64,000 bases of DNA from Sorghum bicolor. Taxonomy: Eukaryota; Streptophyta; Magnoliopsida; Poales; Poaceae. The notes beneath the pieces were generated by a model. It made no database searches, had not been told where the DNA came from, and saw only the letters and a list, made by a program, of their open reading frames with translations. Positions within the stretch are counted from its first letter, which is position 1. Each line of letters begins with the position of its first letter. The translations under genes were made by a program, and so were the position numbers. Positions 38,161 to 49,563 of this stretch are shown piece by piece. The stretch covers positions 19,846,658 to 19,910,657 of the forward strand of contig NC_012871.2 of assembly GCF_000003195.3 (NCBI RefSeq). The letters run 5' to 3'.

Positions 38161-39812
38161 TGTTGACGGTCCTTAAGTATCAAATTTAATTATCAAATAA
38201 ATAAAGAAAAGGATCCAAATGAAATCAAGATCTAGACTTAGGGTTTTATCTGACAGAATTCCACGAGTTTTGGTGTTTGTCTATTTCTGCAGGGGGTTAT
38301 CAGGAAATATGGAAGAAAGACCCACATGTCAGGATTACGTAAAGATATTAACGTGCTGCGCAATTATCTTACATCTAGAAGACTCCAGAAGCCACGAGAC
38401 CGAAGCGGAGGCGAAACGGGGCCAGAGACAGGGCGCCCGCCCTGTCCTACTGGGCGCCCGCCCCCTGTCCAAGTCCAATCAGGACTCTGCTTTGCGGGAA
38501 GTCTCCACCGACCTAAAGGATGAATCTAAACCATACAATCTATGTCGGTTTGATCCAAGGGCCCATATTCACTTGAAGGGACTATAAAACCAGACCCCCT
38601 GGCCCCTGGAGGAGGGAGCCTCTCAACCCTAATTCATTGTTCCATCAAGGGAGAAGAAGCCTCTGATCAAGATTAGAGCCACCACATCAATTAGATATCT
38701 AGATTAGCATAGCTACATAGGATTAGAACTAGAAGGAGTCAATCTTTGATTGGTTTCCGGATCTGTCAAGAGGATTCTTGGTAATTCTCTAATTGTGTTT
38801 CTAATTACTTTCTAATTATCTTTGTTCTTCAATATTATGAATATGACTTTGTTCTACTTCAATATATTGCTTATGACTTTGCTCTATTTGCTCATATTCA
38901 AGATTATATTGTTCTTAGTTTATCATAGTTATGTACTTGGCTTAGTTAGATACGATCTATATACATGCTTAGGATCGTATAGCGTTTATCCATCGGATCC
39001 ATGGGTAAATGATAGATATTGTGTAGGCGTGGTGCTTATACCGTATTTATCTGCGATTGTACCCAATATGCCAGATCGTGGGGTAGTTCGTGATAGTGAC
39101 AGCTTCATTGATTCTTATATAGTCCCCCTCTCGTGTATTGGGCTGGCAGAGCAACATTATTACAGGGGAGTGATTGCTATGTTTCTCATATTCCTTGCTA
39201 ATATCACTATGCATGGGCGTAGTCTTGTCTCACAATGATTGCTAAGTATGCTTGCACTAACTATGATATGCTAGACTATATAGTTAAGAATAACTTAGGG
39301 AGTATTCTTGTAGTTCGTTCTAATACCATGCTAATGATTTTCTAGAGTATCTAATTGAGGTGCTTATCATATTTATTATGTGGCTAGATCAGATTAGTTA
39401 TCCTTGTCACTATTATTATTTCATATATCTTTTATGTGACATTTATCCCTGTATGATGAGTTAGATATAATGTTCTCAATTATACATGCAATGATAGATG
39501 CTCAATCTCATATTCTATTCTGTAATCAATAGTGATGATTGCTAATCCCTTCCCAGTGGTAAAAATATAAATAACGATACCTGGAATACTTCCCGGTTAA
39601 AATGCTACATCGGTATTAATCTGTGCGCTTGCAGATCCCATTCATTATTTATTTAGAAGAGCAATTGCATATTTCAATACCGCGTCTCTCATATCATGCT
39701 GGGGATGACAACTTGGCTTAAGTGGTGTGAGGGATAGGTTTGGCATTTTTGGCACCGTTGCTAGATTTAGAACTTAGTCTACTTTTAGTAATGATGTTAA
39801 GAATACCCAACA
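38161..39812 (+). repeat. element B 3' LTR
   Basis: Near-identical copy of 31533-33183, with the GC-box pair at 38431-38442 and 38452-38463. It is followed by ATGTG. Confidence 0.93.
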
Positions 39813-39817
39813 ATGTG

Positions 39818-39851
39818 TGCCCATAGGTCTATGAAATTCATAGATAGACAT
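39818..39851 (-). CDS. element A gag, 5' end
   Basis: The ATG at 39851 (minus) opens a frame (MSIYEFHRPMG) that reaches the B insertion point. Counting the duplicated ATGTG once, the frame continues without a stop into the 31527-30268 part. Before B inserted this was a single gag ORF. Confidence 0.75.
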
Positions 39852-40000
39852 GTTTGAATTCATGATAGACCAGAGATCAAGGATTAGATAAAAAGAAAGA
39901 TTAGCAGAGATGAGGCAAAGGATAAAAGGAAAATATTTTTTTTATTATATTTTTTTTAGAAAATGATTAAGCAAGTTCGTAGTCAACTCAGCAACCGTTT

Positions 40001-40017
40001 CCCCGGCAACGGCGCCA
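40001..40017 (-). other. primer-binding site of element A
   Basis: On the minus strand TGGCGCCGTTGCCGGGG, eight bases from the 5' LTR end. Same tRNA-Asp type as B and D. Confidence 0.8.
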
Positions 40018-40025
40018 AAAATGCT

Positions 40026-41366
40026 TGTTGACACTTGCTAACACCACTTGAATACTAGGTTGTCATCCCCAGCATGGCACTAGAGTGTACTATGGTATTT
40101 ATACGCACACAGATAATCCGCAAGCGCACGGATACCGTTGAAGCTTTTACCCGGTTAAAGGTTTTATCGTATCCACAGGGAAACGGGAGAACCAACTACG
40201 CTCTAACTTAACCAAGATAGATAGATAGGTGTAAATAGGAAAGATGATAGAATCGAATAAGAACAATATTAAAGGTAAGATAACAGTGAGTGATAATATG
40301 GGAATAGAGAATAGAGCAATTCTAGTATATGGGCGATGGTAGCAGAATAGAGAGGATAACTATGGTTTCTCTACTTTAAAGGGGTATGTCTATGTCTGGG
40401 ACGAACCACGTGATAAGAGTACACCACAAAGGATGCTTATCCATAGGCCGATAAACCCTACCCGTCCTGCTAACGAGAGGTGGACTACAGGGGACCAACG
40501 TAACTGTCACCTACGCGGCCTACCACACGATCCAGCTAGTCAGGGGATATCCACAAGTAATCTAGGTCTAAGCACCACGCTTACACCTATACTACAACTC
40601 TAGCCTATAGGGTCCTATAGATTAGAAGTACTCAAAAGAGTTGTGAACCAGAACATACATGATTAGTAATTGCATAATGAATTAGAAGTAGATTACCAGA
40701 GTCATCCCATGAGCAAGCTTGATTAGAGCTTGATCATGGCGAAGTACAACCGGAGGAAGAACCGACAGGCCGGCCTCTCCTCTAATTCTCCTTCGCTCTC
40801 CATCTCGCTACTATCTAGATCTACTCTAGTTTAGAGAAGAGAGGAGAGCTCTCATCTCTAAACCCTAGCTTTTGCTCTGTCTATGAATAATGAATAATGA
40901 TCAAGGGAGTGCCTCCTCTAGGGGCCAGGGGGTCTGGTTTTATAGTCCCCTCAAGTGAACCTGGGCCGTCGGATCAAACCAACATTGATTGAACGGTTAT
41001 TCTTGATCCTTTAGGTCGGTGGAGCATAATCCGCGAGATTGAGCGTGATTGGCCGAAAAAGGTGGGCGGGCACCCTAAGGACTTGGGCGGGCGCCCTGTC
41101 CCTGACTCCGTTCGGTCTCCGCTTCCTTCCCTTGGCTTCTGGAGTCTTCTAGATGTGAGATAATTGCGCGGCACGTTGATATCTCTATGTAATCCCGACG
41201 TGTGGGCCTTTCTTCCTTATTTCTTGATAACCCCCTGCAGAAATAGATAAACACCAAAACTCGTGGAATTCTGTCAGATAAAACCCTAAGTCTCGATGTT
41301 GATTTCATTTGGATCCTTTTCTTTGTTTATTTGATAGTTAAATTTGATACTTAAGGACCGTCAACA
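40026..41366 (-). repeat. element A 5' LTR
   Basis: Minus-strand start TGTTGACGGTCCTTAAGTA at 41366, end at 40026. The GC-box pair is at 41064-41075 (one base changed) and 41085-41096. Confidence 0.92.
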
Positions 41367-41371
41367 GCCGG

Positions 41372-42153
41372 TACGCTCCTAGTCGAGCCGCTCCTTTTCT
41401 TCTCGGAGGCGCCCAATCTCCTCCTCCAGCTTTACAAAAATAATTGCTGGTCATCAAAACCGACCACGCAGTTAACTACAACTACTCGGAACATATGACT
41501 TACCTTTCTTCTCCCGATCCTTGTCAGCTAGTCGCCGATTCAGATTGAGCAGGCGCTCTTCCTAAGCTGCCTTCTCGGCCGCCTTCTCCTCAGCCTCCGA
41601 CTGAAGGCGGTCCACCTCCGCGGTCAGGGTCTTGTTCTCGGCGACTATGCCCTCAATTTGGTTGAAGCACCTTTTTCGATACTTCTCCGTCTTCATTGCG
41701 CCCTGCAAGAATTATACGTATCGTGAAGTAAACAAACAACAATATATGCACATTCTGGCAGAATACAAGGCCACTTACCTTGACCTCATCGACGAGCCGC
41801 TTGGCAGCGCGCTCCACCCTTGCCGCTTCCTCGGTCTCGGCGAGCTCTTCGTGACCAATAAAGTGATCCCCACGTTGCCGCCACACATAAACGTGTTGGT
41901 GACTATCATGGGGGTGCCCCTGGATCTCCTCCACTTTGTCGTCGGAGGCCGCCTGGGCCTCCTCGCCCTCTGCGCTCCCCCCAGCCGTGGTAATGGGTAT
42001 CAAAGGACCCTTACCCCAACTAGGGGAGCCCTTCGGTGAAGAAGCCTCTGCCGGGGCTGGAGTTGGGGCTCTCCCTTCCTCAGCTGGAGGGGGAGTCGGG
42101 ACTTTGTCTCCCTCCTCTGCGACGCTGCTCAGGGGAGGCGTCCTCGCGCCCTC
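41372..42153 (-). pseudogene. Tat antisense ORF, middle exons (coiled coil)
   Basis: Between insertions A and C the antisense reading continues. An exon runs from 42153 to the donor at 41779 (AAG/GTAAGT) and encodes an acidic Pro/Ala-rich segment, then EELAETEEAARVERAAKRLV. The next exon (41702-41514, ending at GTAAGTC) is predicted coiled coil (AENKTLTAEVDRLQSEAEEK) with one internal TAG. A third exon begins near 41432 (LEEEIGRLREEKERL) and is cut by element A. Splice sites are well formed. Confidence 0.65.
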
Positions 42154-43314
42154 TGATGTGAACCCGCTAGGGTTTTTGGCCTGATCTTTCGATGAGAGGC
42201 GCTGGATAACTCGATTAGTGGATGGAGATGACGTTCACGGCCCGACTACAGCCCTCAAGACCGCGCCTTAGCAACCGATACACCACGTCCAATAGCCGTC
42301 ACGATCTTGTGGAGCGCGACAACCAGCCCCTAGGGCTCCCGTCCTGCAAGCAATCGAAGAACTAGCAAGAACGAGGAAACGAGCACTGAATTTGCAAGAT
42401 GAATTGAAGGTTTCAAACTGAATCTTAATCAACAATGGGGTTCCAAAGACAAGGAGACGGGTGGCTGATCCTGCACGCGCGCCTACAAGCAAGTAGCGAA
42501 GGCTAAACTTGATCTAAACAAAACCCAGTTGTTCATGGCGGCTCTAGATGTAAATAAATAGAGGGGAGGACGACCAAAGGGGTGCTAGAGTCGTCCTCCA
42601 ACCCTAGGACGCGTCCCTAATGGACTCAACTTGATACATGGGCCATTGGTCCAAAATAGGGTGACGCAGCACCAAAACAGAAAAAGGTGTCGGCACGAAA
42701 ACAAGGACTGCGCCTGACTCATAAGCTGCATAGATATGTGGTTGGATCCATTGGAAAGTAGACTTCATGATTTTTCCAACAAGTATAGGAACGTCCTAGT
42801 TGGAGTCCATATGACGCCGTGGTGATCCATACAAGTTAGAGTTATTTTCCAGTCCGAATCCAACTCCCAAAACGTGTTGGGTTTGGACTCTTTGTTTCCT
42901 TGCTTTAGAAGCGACGTGGTAACTTGATAGAGGATGTTGTGGAGGCTTGGACCTGATCTCCAATCACCTTTGTTAAGTTATCACTCTTCCCATATGCAAT
43001 CAGCCCTTGAAGTTGGTGTTGCCTCAAATTCTGAATGCAGTTGAACCTTCCCTTGCTGATCTTGTCCATTGTTCTTGAGCAACACGAAAGTGCACGTGTC
43101 TCCATTGTCTAAATATGATTGACAAGAGTTTAAAACTGAACTTACTTGAAGGTTGAGTTGACGGGCACGAGCACGAGTAAGAGGACCAGCTATAGGTTGT
43201 GTCGGAGAGGATGTAGGACCAGCTATAGGTTGTGTCAGAGATGTAGGACCAGCTATAGGTTGTGTCGGAGAGGATGTAGGAGAGGATGTATCGCTGGTGT
43301 TGATGTCCTCATCA
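42154..43314 (-). repeat. element C 3' LTR
   Basis: Begins TGATGAGGACATCAACACC (43314, minus) and ends CACATCA at 42154. It encodes the C-terminal end of the polyprotein, down to the stop at 42981. A short tandem repeat encoding QPIAGPTS lies at about 43175-43262. Confidence 0.88.
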
Positions 43315-45635
43315 TCCTCCCTTTCTTGCATTTGAGTCGTCCTCGACTCAAGCTCATCTTCCTCACCCAAATAAGGCTTCAAATCTACAATGTTAAATGT
43401 GGGACTAACCCCAAAATCTTTGTCTAGTAGTTCTTGCACTTGTCGCTGAATTTCCTTTGTTTCCTTCGGGTTTGTCCTGTATGGTGCACGATTTGGCAAA
43501 ACTGCTCCAGGAATAAGATCAATTTGGTGCTCAATCCCGCGTAGTGGAGGCAGCCCCGCTGGTACCTCACTTGGAAACACATCAGAATACTCCTGCAAAA
43601 CGTTAGCAACAGCAGGGGGCAAAGAACATTGCATATCCTCAATTGAAATCAAAGCATCCTTGCATATCAAAGCATAAGCAACAGAAGTGGATGCATTGAA
43701 CTCATTAATATCTGATTTGGTAGCTATCATACAACGTCCTTTCAGTTTTATCTCATCTTTGTTACCAATTACAGATTTATCATTTTTATTGCTCTTGCTC
43801 TTTGCTTTACTAGCCCTAGCAACATCAGTTTGCATAATAGTTTCAGGGGACATAGGATGCAACACAATTTTGCGATCATGGTATAGAAAAGAATACTGAT
43901 TTGATCTACCATGATGCATAGAATCTCTATCAAATTGCCAAGGTCTACCTAGCAGAATGTTACAAGCTTGCATAGGCACAACATCACATTCAATAATATC
44001 TTTGTAGGATCCGATGGAAAAATTAATTCTCACAAGTCTAGTTACCTTTGCCTTACCACTGCTGTTCAGCCATTGGATGTAGTAGGGATGCGGGTGTGGT
44101 TTGGTGTTGAGGGCAAGCTTCTGCACCATATCGCTGCTTGCCAAGTTGTTGCAGCTACCTCCATCAATGATCATGCGACAAGAACGCTCTTTGATGACAC
44201 ACTTTGTTTGGAATAAAATGTGTCGCTGATTTTGCTCCGCCATCTCCATTTGTGCACTAAGCACTCGCTGCACGATCAAGCTCTCATAGTGGTCCGCTTC
44301 ACCTGCATTAATATGTTCTTCTATTTGATCTTCATTACCTGCATGGTCAGTCGCAAGCAGTGCAAGTGTATCCTCATCAAAATCACTAGCAGATGAGTAC
44401 TCACCATCATCCCTGACAATCATAACTCGCTTGTTTGGGCAGTCACGCATCATGTGCCCATATCCCTTGCACCGATGACATTGTATGTTGCTTGTTCTAC
44501 CCGTCGATGCCACGGATGAAGTACTCGCAGCAGGCTTTTGTATCATCTTCGCAACTGAATTGGTGGGGGCAGCTCGAGTCTTGTCACTAGATGATGGAGT
44601 AGAAATACGTGTAGATGGAGTTGAAGCCATGTGTTGCTGCCATGAATTAGCCTTCCCTGCAGAAATATTACTCCTTGCGCTAGCACGTCGTCCCTGCACT
44701 TCCCTTTCAGCTTTACAAGCAAGATGAAACAAACGGGTTACATTATTGTATTTTTTGTAAGCGAGGTTGTCCTGAATTTCCCGATTTAACCCACCCAAAA
44801 ATCTAGCCATAGCCGGTTCCTCATCCTCCTCTAGGTTACAACGCAACATACCCGTTTGTAATTCCTGATAATATTCTTCTACACTTTTAGCACCTTGTCT
44901 TAACTGCTGCAACTTATTTATCATATCACGCGCATAGTAAGATGGAACAAATCTAGCTCTCATGGCCCTTTTCAGCGCATCCCAAGTTCTAGGTAAGTTA
45001 TTAGGATTTTTCTTTCCATATTCTATCCACCAAACAGAAGCAAAATCTGTAAACTCACTAGTAGCAGCCCTAACACGTGTAGTCTCAGGAAATTCATGAC
45101 ATGCAAACTTTTGATCAACAGCAATCTCCCAAGTGATGTAAGCATCAGGGTCATATTTACCATCAAAAGGGGGTATCTTAAATTTAATCTTACTGAAAGC
45201 ATCATTATTATTGTGTACCTCGCGTCGGCGGTTGCCACCCATACCTCTACGGTTGTGACGAAGGCGACGTCGATCACGAGTGTCTTGATCATCATGTTCA
45301 GTATCACCAGTGTAGTCATCTTCATGACTACCGTGCTCTCGATCTCCCTCCTTTTCTTCTTTATGCTTCTCTTTATCTTCGGTGTGGAAATCATCAAATC
45401 GCCTTAGGAGAGCAGCAAGGCTTTTGTCCACACTAGCAACGGATTCCTCCAAACTTGTGAGCTTGTTGTTTGTGGCAATCTGCGTAGCCTCCAACTGCCC
45501 CAGCTTTTCATTTGTCACCTGCAAGTCGTTATCAAATCCCTCTGTGTGCAGCTTCACTTTCCTTTCAAAATGTTGTATGATGCCCTTAGTGCGAGGTGTA
45601 TGTGGTGTTTCGTTACCATCATCTGCCCCTGGCAT
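42981..45635 (-). CDS. element C gag-protease fused to the pol C-terminal tail
   Basis: An intact 884-residue ORF. An N-terminal coiled coil (about 20-80) and an Asp/His-rich segment are followed by the gag core (about 150-310, PPFDGKYDPDAYITWE, MARFLGGLNREIQDNLAYK). The CCHC knuckle CHRCKGYGHMMRDC is at 386-399, then the retropepsin (active site MIIDGGSCNNL, Asp491; NILLGRPWQFD). About residue 680 starts the usual pre-RT sequence (YSDVFPSEVPAGLPPLRG), reaching RQVQELLDK. It then jumps near residue 738 to FGVSPTFNIVDLKPYL, the tail that normally follows integrase. RT, RNase H and integrase are removed and the frame kept. The end is GPLTRARARQLN and a tail inside the LTR. Confidence 0.88.
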   Translation of the reverse strand: MPGADDGNETPHTPRTKGIIQHFERKVKLHTEGFDNDLQVTNEKLGQLEATQIATNNKLTSLEESVASVDKSLAALLRRFDDFHTEDKEKHKEEKEGDREHGSHEDDYTGDTEHDDQDTRDRRRLRHNRRGMGGNRRREVHNNNDAFSKIKFKIPPFDGKYDPDAYITWEIAVDQKFACHEFPETTRVRAATSEFTDFASVWWIEYGKKNPNNLPRTWDALKRAMRARFVPSYYARDMINKLQQLRQGAKSVEEYYQELQTGMLRCNLEEDEEPAMARFLGGLNREIQDNLAYKKYNNVTRLFHLACKAEREVQGRRASARSNISAGKANSWQQHMASTPSTRISTPSSSDKTRAAPTNSVAKMIQKPAASTSSVASTGRTSNIQCHRCKGYGHMMRDCPNKRVMIVRDDGEYSSASDFDEDTLALLATDHAGNEDQIEEHINAGEADHYESLIVQRVLSAQMEMAEQNQRHILFQTKCVIKERSCRMIIDGGSCNNLASSDMVQKLALNTKPHPHPYYIQWLNSSGKAKVTRLVRINFSIGSYKDIIECDVVPMQACNILLGRPWQFDRDSMHHGRSNQYSFLYHDRKIVLHPMSPETIMQTDVARASKAKSKSNKNDKSVIGNKDEIKLKGRCMIATKSDINEFNASTSVAYALICKDALISIEDMQCSLPPAVANVLQEYSDVFPSEVPAGLPPLRGIEHQIDLIPGAVLPNRAPYRTNPKETKEIQRQVQELLDKDFGVSPTFNIVDLKPYLGEEDELESRTTQMQEREDDEDINTSDTSSPTSSPTQPIAGPTSLTQPIAGPTSSPTQPIAGPLTRARARQLNLQVSSVLNSCQSYLDNGDTCTFVLLKNNGQDQQGKVQLHSEFEATPTSRADCIWEE

Positions 45636-46547
45636 GGTTCAAAGACAAAGACAACAAAAAGGCAAGTGAAGAAATAAAAGCCCTACAACTACTAGGATGT
45701 AGCTACAGCAAGTCGCTCACACTCAACCTGTAACACAAGTTCTTACCAATTCTTACCTTGCTTGACAGGAGGGGTCGTTTGCCAACAAGTGTACAGCAAT
45801 GGACGAAGTGTATCGGTGCTGCAGCACAAGACCTGTCAAGCTGTAGAGTATGTGGAGCTATAGGTGGGCTGAAACAAGGAACGAACTAGCACCACGTTAG
45901 TTATAAAAGCGAGCTGAATAAGCGTTCGATGATGGTATTGTGCTGGTCCTAGGCTAGACCGTGCTAGAGACGCGAGCCTGGACACAAAGGAAAACCACAG
46001 CACACCCCCGAAAACAAGGTGGAAGAAACCTAAAATCAATATGAAAAACAACCCCTTTTTTTTCTTTTGAATCTTTTCTCTTTTCTTTTTTTTTTCTTTT
46101 TTTTGGGCAACCTCAAAAACTGATTATATGAACAAAGGAATACAAAAGAGCAATTCGCTACACACACACACACTCTCTCTCTCTCTCTAGAGTAAGGCAG
46201 AACAAGTATGGAGTTATCTTTCTTTTTGGATCACAGTTCAATTCGGACTTCACAACAGATTCGACAGAGAGAAGATATGGTAATACTCGGCTGTGTATAG
46301 ATGGTGACAAGAACTCGAAACTCTAAAGGACTAGACACTAAGACCAGCAACTCGACACAAACCGAAGCAACGCAAATTCAACAAGCCCTAACTAAAACGG
46401 TACTATCCAAGGCACAAAGGTTTAATAGGATTATGGAAAAACTAATCTACTATATTTTTTTTTGGCTTTTCTGGACTATAGGAAATTAATTAAAAACAGC
46501 AAAGGATTAGAAGTCTCTCACCGAAGAACCTTGCTCTGATTACCAAC
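45636..46547 (-). other. element C 5' leader
   Basis: Untranslated region between primer site and gag. It contains T-rich runs (46050-46105) and a CA/CT microsatellite at about 46161-46188. Confidence 0.6.
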
Positions 46548-47707
46548 TCATGCGAACCCGCTATGGTTTTTGGCCTGATCTTTCGATGAGAGGCGCTGGA
46601 TAACTCGAGTAGTGGATGGAGATGACGTTCACGGCCCGACTATAGCCCTCAAGACCGCACCTTAGCAACCGATACACCACGTTCAATAGCCGTCACGATC
46701 TTGTGGAGCGCGACAACCAGCCCCTAGGGCTCCCGTCCTGCAAGCAATCGAAGAACTAGCAAGAACGAGTAAACAAGCACTGAATTTGCAAGATGAATTG
46801 AAGGTTTCAAACTGAATCTTAATCAACAATGGGGTTCCAAAGACAAGGAGACGGGCGGCTGATCCTGCACGCGCGCCTACAAGCAAGTAGCGAAGGCTAA
46901 ACTTGATCTAAACAAAACCCAGTTGTTCATGGCGGCTCTAGATGTAAATAAATAGAGGGGAGGACGACCAAAGGGGTGCTAGAGTCGTCCTCCAACCCTA
47001 GGACGCGTCCCTAATGGACTCAACTTGATACATGGGCCATTGGTCCAAAATAGGGTGACGCAGCACCAAAACAGAAAAAGGTGTCGGCACGAAAACAAGG
47101 ACTGCGCCCGACTCATAAGCTGCATAGATATGTGGTTGGACCCATTGGAAAGTAGACTTCATGAGCTTTCCAACAAGTATAGGAACGTCCCAGTTGGAGT
47201 CCATATGACGCCGTGGTGATCCATACAAGTTAGAGTTATTTTCCAGTCCGAATCCAACTCCCAAAACGTGTTGGGTTTGGACTCTTTGTTTCCTTGCTTT
47301 AGAAGCGATGTGGTAACTTGATAGAGGATGTTGTGGAGGCTTGGACCTGATCTCCAATCACCTTTGTTAAGTTATCACTCTTCCCATATGCAATCAGCCC
47401 TTGAAGTTGGTGTTGCCTCAAATTCTGAATGCAGTTGAACCTTCCCTTGCTGATCTTGTCCATTATTCCTGAGCAACACGAAAGTGCACGTGTCTCCATT
47501 GTCTAAATATGATTGACAAGAGTTTAAAACTGAACTTACTTGAAGGTTGAGTTGACGGGCACGAGCACGAGTAAGAGGACCAGCTATAGGTTGTGTCGGA
47601 GAGGATGTAGGACCAGCTATAGGTTGTGTCGGAGATGTAGGACCAGCTAAGGTTGTGTCGGAGAGGATGTAGGAGAGGATGTATCGCTGGTGTTGATGTC
47701 CTCATCA
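46548..47707 (-). repeat. element C 5' LTR
   Basis: Second copy of the LTR. The last bases differ at one position from the left copy (CGCATGA versus CACATCA). It is followed by the iMet-like primer site. Confidence 0.88.
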
Positions 47708-49449
47708 CCCTCATCGTCCCTTGTCGGGGTACTCGCCTCGGTCTTCGCTTAAGCCGGGTGTTCCTTGACAGTCTCTGCCACAGTCGCAACCGCGGGTTGT
47801 TCCTCGGGTTGCACCCGGGTCGTCTGCTCGGCGGCGTTTTCAACGACAACCGCTGGCTCAGCTGTTCTCTAGCCGGTGACGTTGCCCGGATCAACATCTG
47901 ATGCCGCACTAGCAAAAGAAGACATCATGCCGACATCAAAATTCACATAAAAAACAAAAAGAAATAAGAAGGATGAACTGCAGGAGACAGGTTTTAGAAC
48001 TCACAGGTCGGAGCTCCTGTGTGTCGCAGTGAAGAACCTCCTCCTGTTCCTCCCAGCCGTCACCGCTGCTTCTGGCCCTCCAGGTCGTGTCGGCTCGGTG
48101 TGCGGGGCAGGAGGATCACTGGTCACCCGACCAGCGTCGATCGGCACAACGTTAGGCCGACTGCGCAGTCTTCGGACCAAAGACGGAGCAGCCTCACCCT
48201 CTTCGTCCTCGTCGTCAGTGATCCTCACAAGTCGACGACGTTTTGGGGCCTGGCTGGTCTCCGTCGGCAATACTTCCATTCGGGATGGCTCCACAGCCAT
48301 CGGCCTCTTCCCCGCCACCCTGTCTTCAGTAGTCGGCGCGGGACGGTTCTGGTCTTCTTCACTGCTGGTGTATTGGGGACACCGAGCAGTATCGCCCTCC
48401 GATGGGTCCATCCCTGCGGGATGGTCCATACCAGGTGCCAGTGATACGTACACTGAGCACCGGTCAATATCTCCTATCTGCAACAGAACAAACGACAAGT
48501 CATCAACCAAGAGACTACAATATTCACATAGCAATACAAATCGATAAAGGTACTCGTTTACCTTAGGAGCTGGTCGTCCCAACTTGAAGGCGTGCATCCG
48601 GTCATCACTTTGAACGAAATTATCATCAGACAAGTTGAATAACTCATTCATCAGCTGCTGGACCTCCGTCTTCTCCAGACCATCCGGGCACATCCTGGTA
48701 GGGTCTTGGCTCCTCGCGTACTCATACGCCGAGTGCACCCTCCTCTGGCAAGGCATCACTCGACGCACCAGGAAGTTCCCGACCACTCCTGGCCCGTCTA
48801 AGCGGGACCAGTCAATCAGGCTCATCAGCTCTGCCACTTGACCGGTGTACTCTAGACGGTCTGTCCAGTTGACCCTCTTCTCGGGGATGTAGCCCACGTC
48901 GCAGAACGTGGCGTTGCCCGGCTCTTCCCTGACGTAGAACCACTTCTTGTACCATTCGGTGAAGGAAGTGTTCCATGGGCAGCTGAGGTACCGGTTCTTC
49001 ATCCCGTCGCGTAGATTGAGGTATACTCCACCTGCAATCTTGGAGCCTCGAACTGCTCCTTTCTTCCGCAAACAGAACAGACAGAGGAAGAGATCGAAGT
49101 GCGGCTCTATTCCAACATAGGCGTCGCACAAGTGAATGACGGTAGAGATGAGGAGAATAGAGTTCGGGTGCAGATTTCAAATCCCGATCTCATAGTAGAG
49201 AAGAAGACCCTGGAGGAAAGGATGGACAGGAACCCTAAAGCCCCTTTTGAAGAAATCCTCAAAAACAACAATCTCACCGGCATGGGGGTTGGGGTAGCTC
49301 TCCCCTTCTGGTGCCCTCCAACCGCCGAGCTCTTGGTTGTGTAGCAGTCCCATTCCGACGAGGTTGTTGAGGGACCTCGTGCTGCTCCGGGACTTTTTCC
49401 ACTCCTTGGCCGTCAACTCGGCCCTTTTCTTCGAGTCGCTCTTCGCCAT
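47708..49449 (-). pseudogene. Tat antisense ORF, 5' exons (putative gypsy-type transposon protein)
   Basis: The ORF starts at ATG 49449 (MAKSDSKKRAELTAKEWKKS). Exon 1 runs to the donor at 48561 (AAG/GTAAAC) with a single in-frame TGA at 49177-49179, where Trp is expected. Recognisable family stretches are EDFFKRGFRVPVHPFLQGLL, CDAYVGIEPHFDLF and GDVGYIP-like NATFCDVGYIPEKRVNW. Exon 2 (48477-48005) and exon 3 (from 47908, cut by element C) encode a low-complexity acidic/Pro region. The N-terminal domain resembles the family annotated as putative gypsy-type transposon / Transposase_28, found antisense in Tat-lineage elements. Function unknown. Apart from the TGA, one later stop and the insertions, the spliced frame is well preserved. 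Confidence 0.7.
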
Positions 49450-49563
49450 TGACGCCGCAGGGAGAACTTCGAACTAGATGTTAAAGATGGCAGTGGAAGG
49501 AGGCAGCAATGGCAAGGTTAGGAGGTTTGTAAGCAAAAGCTGGGTAAACAGTATGGAGCTGCG

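Larger units (their letters stand above)
31533..39812 (+). mobile_element. element B: Athila-like non-autonomous LTR retrotransposon, young
   Basis: LTRs lie at 31533-33183 and 38161-39812, differing at only about 10-15 positions by eye. It has a tRNA-Asp-type primer site, one 882-codon gag-protease ORF, and a 2.2-kb 3' non-coding region ending in a polypurine tract. There is no RT, RNase H or integrase. It inserted into the gag ORF of element A, with TSD ATGTG. Full length is about 8.3 kb. Confidence 0.95.
24996..41366 (-). mobile_element. element A: Athila-like non-autonomous LTR retrotransposon, split by B
   Basis: LTRs lie at 24996-26335 and 40026-41366 in minus orientation, near identical (about a dozen differences by eye). 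The 5-bp target duplication GCCGG is at 24991-24995 and 41367-41371. The primer site at 40001-40017 is complementary to the 3' end of a tRNA-Asp type. A polypurine tract borders the left LTR. Only gag is recognisable; 26336-30267 has no ORF of note. Without element B its length is about 8.1 kb. It sits in an exon of the Tat antisense ORF. Confidence 0.92.
42154..47707 (-). mobile_element. element C: Gypsy element with pol deletion, iMet-like primer site
   Basis: LTRs lie at 42154-43314 and 46548-47707 (minus orientation), highly similar. TSD CCCTC is at 42149-42153 and 47708-47712. The primer site near 46526-46546 reads TTGGTAATCAGAGCAAGG on the minus strand, matching the initiator-Met type with one extra A. 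A polypurine tract (AGAAAGGGAGGA) abuts the left LTR. One 884-codon ORF covers gag, protease and an abrupt pol remnant. It sits in exon 3 of the Tat antisense ORF. Confidence 0.92.

Noticed and set aside
44485..45669. Plus-strand ORFs opposite element C gag
   Set aside because: Antisense shadows of the 884-codon ORF; no recognisable content.
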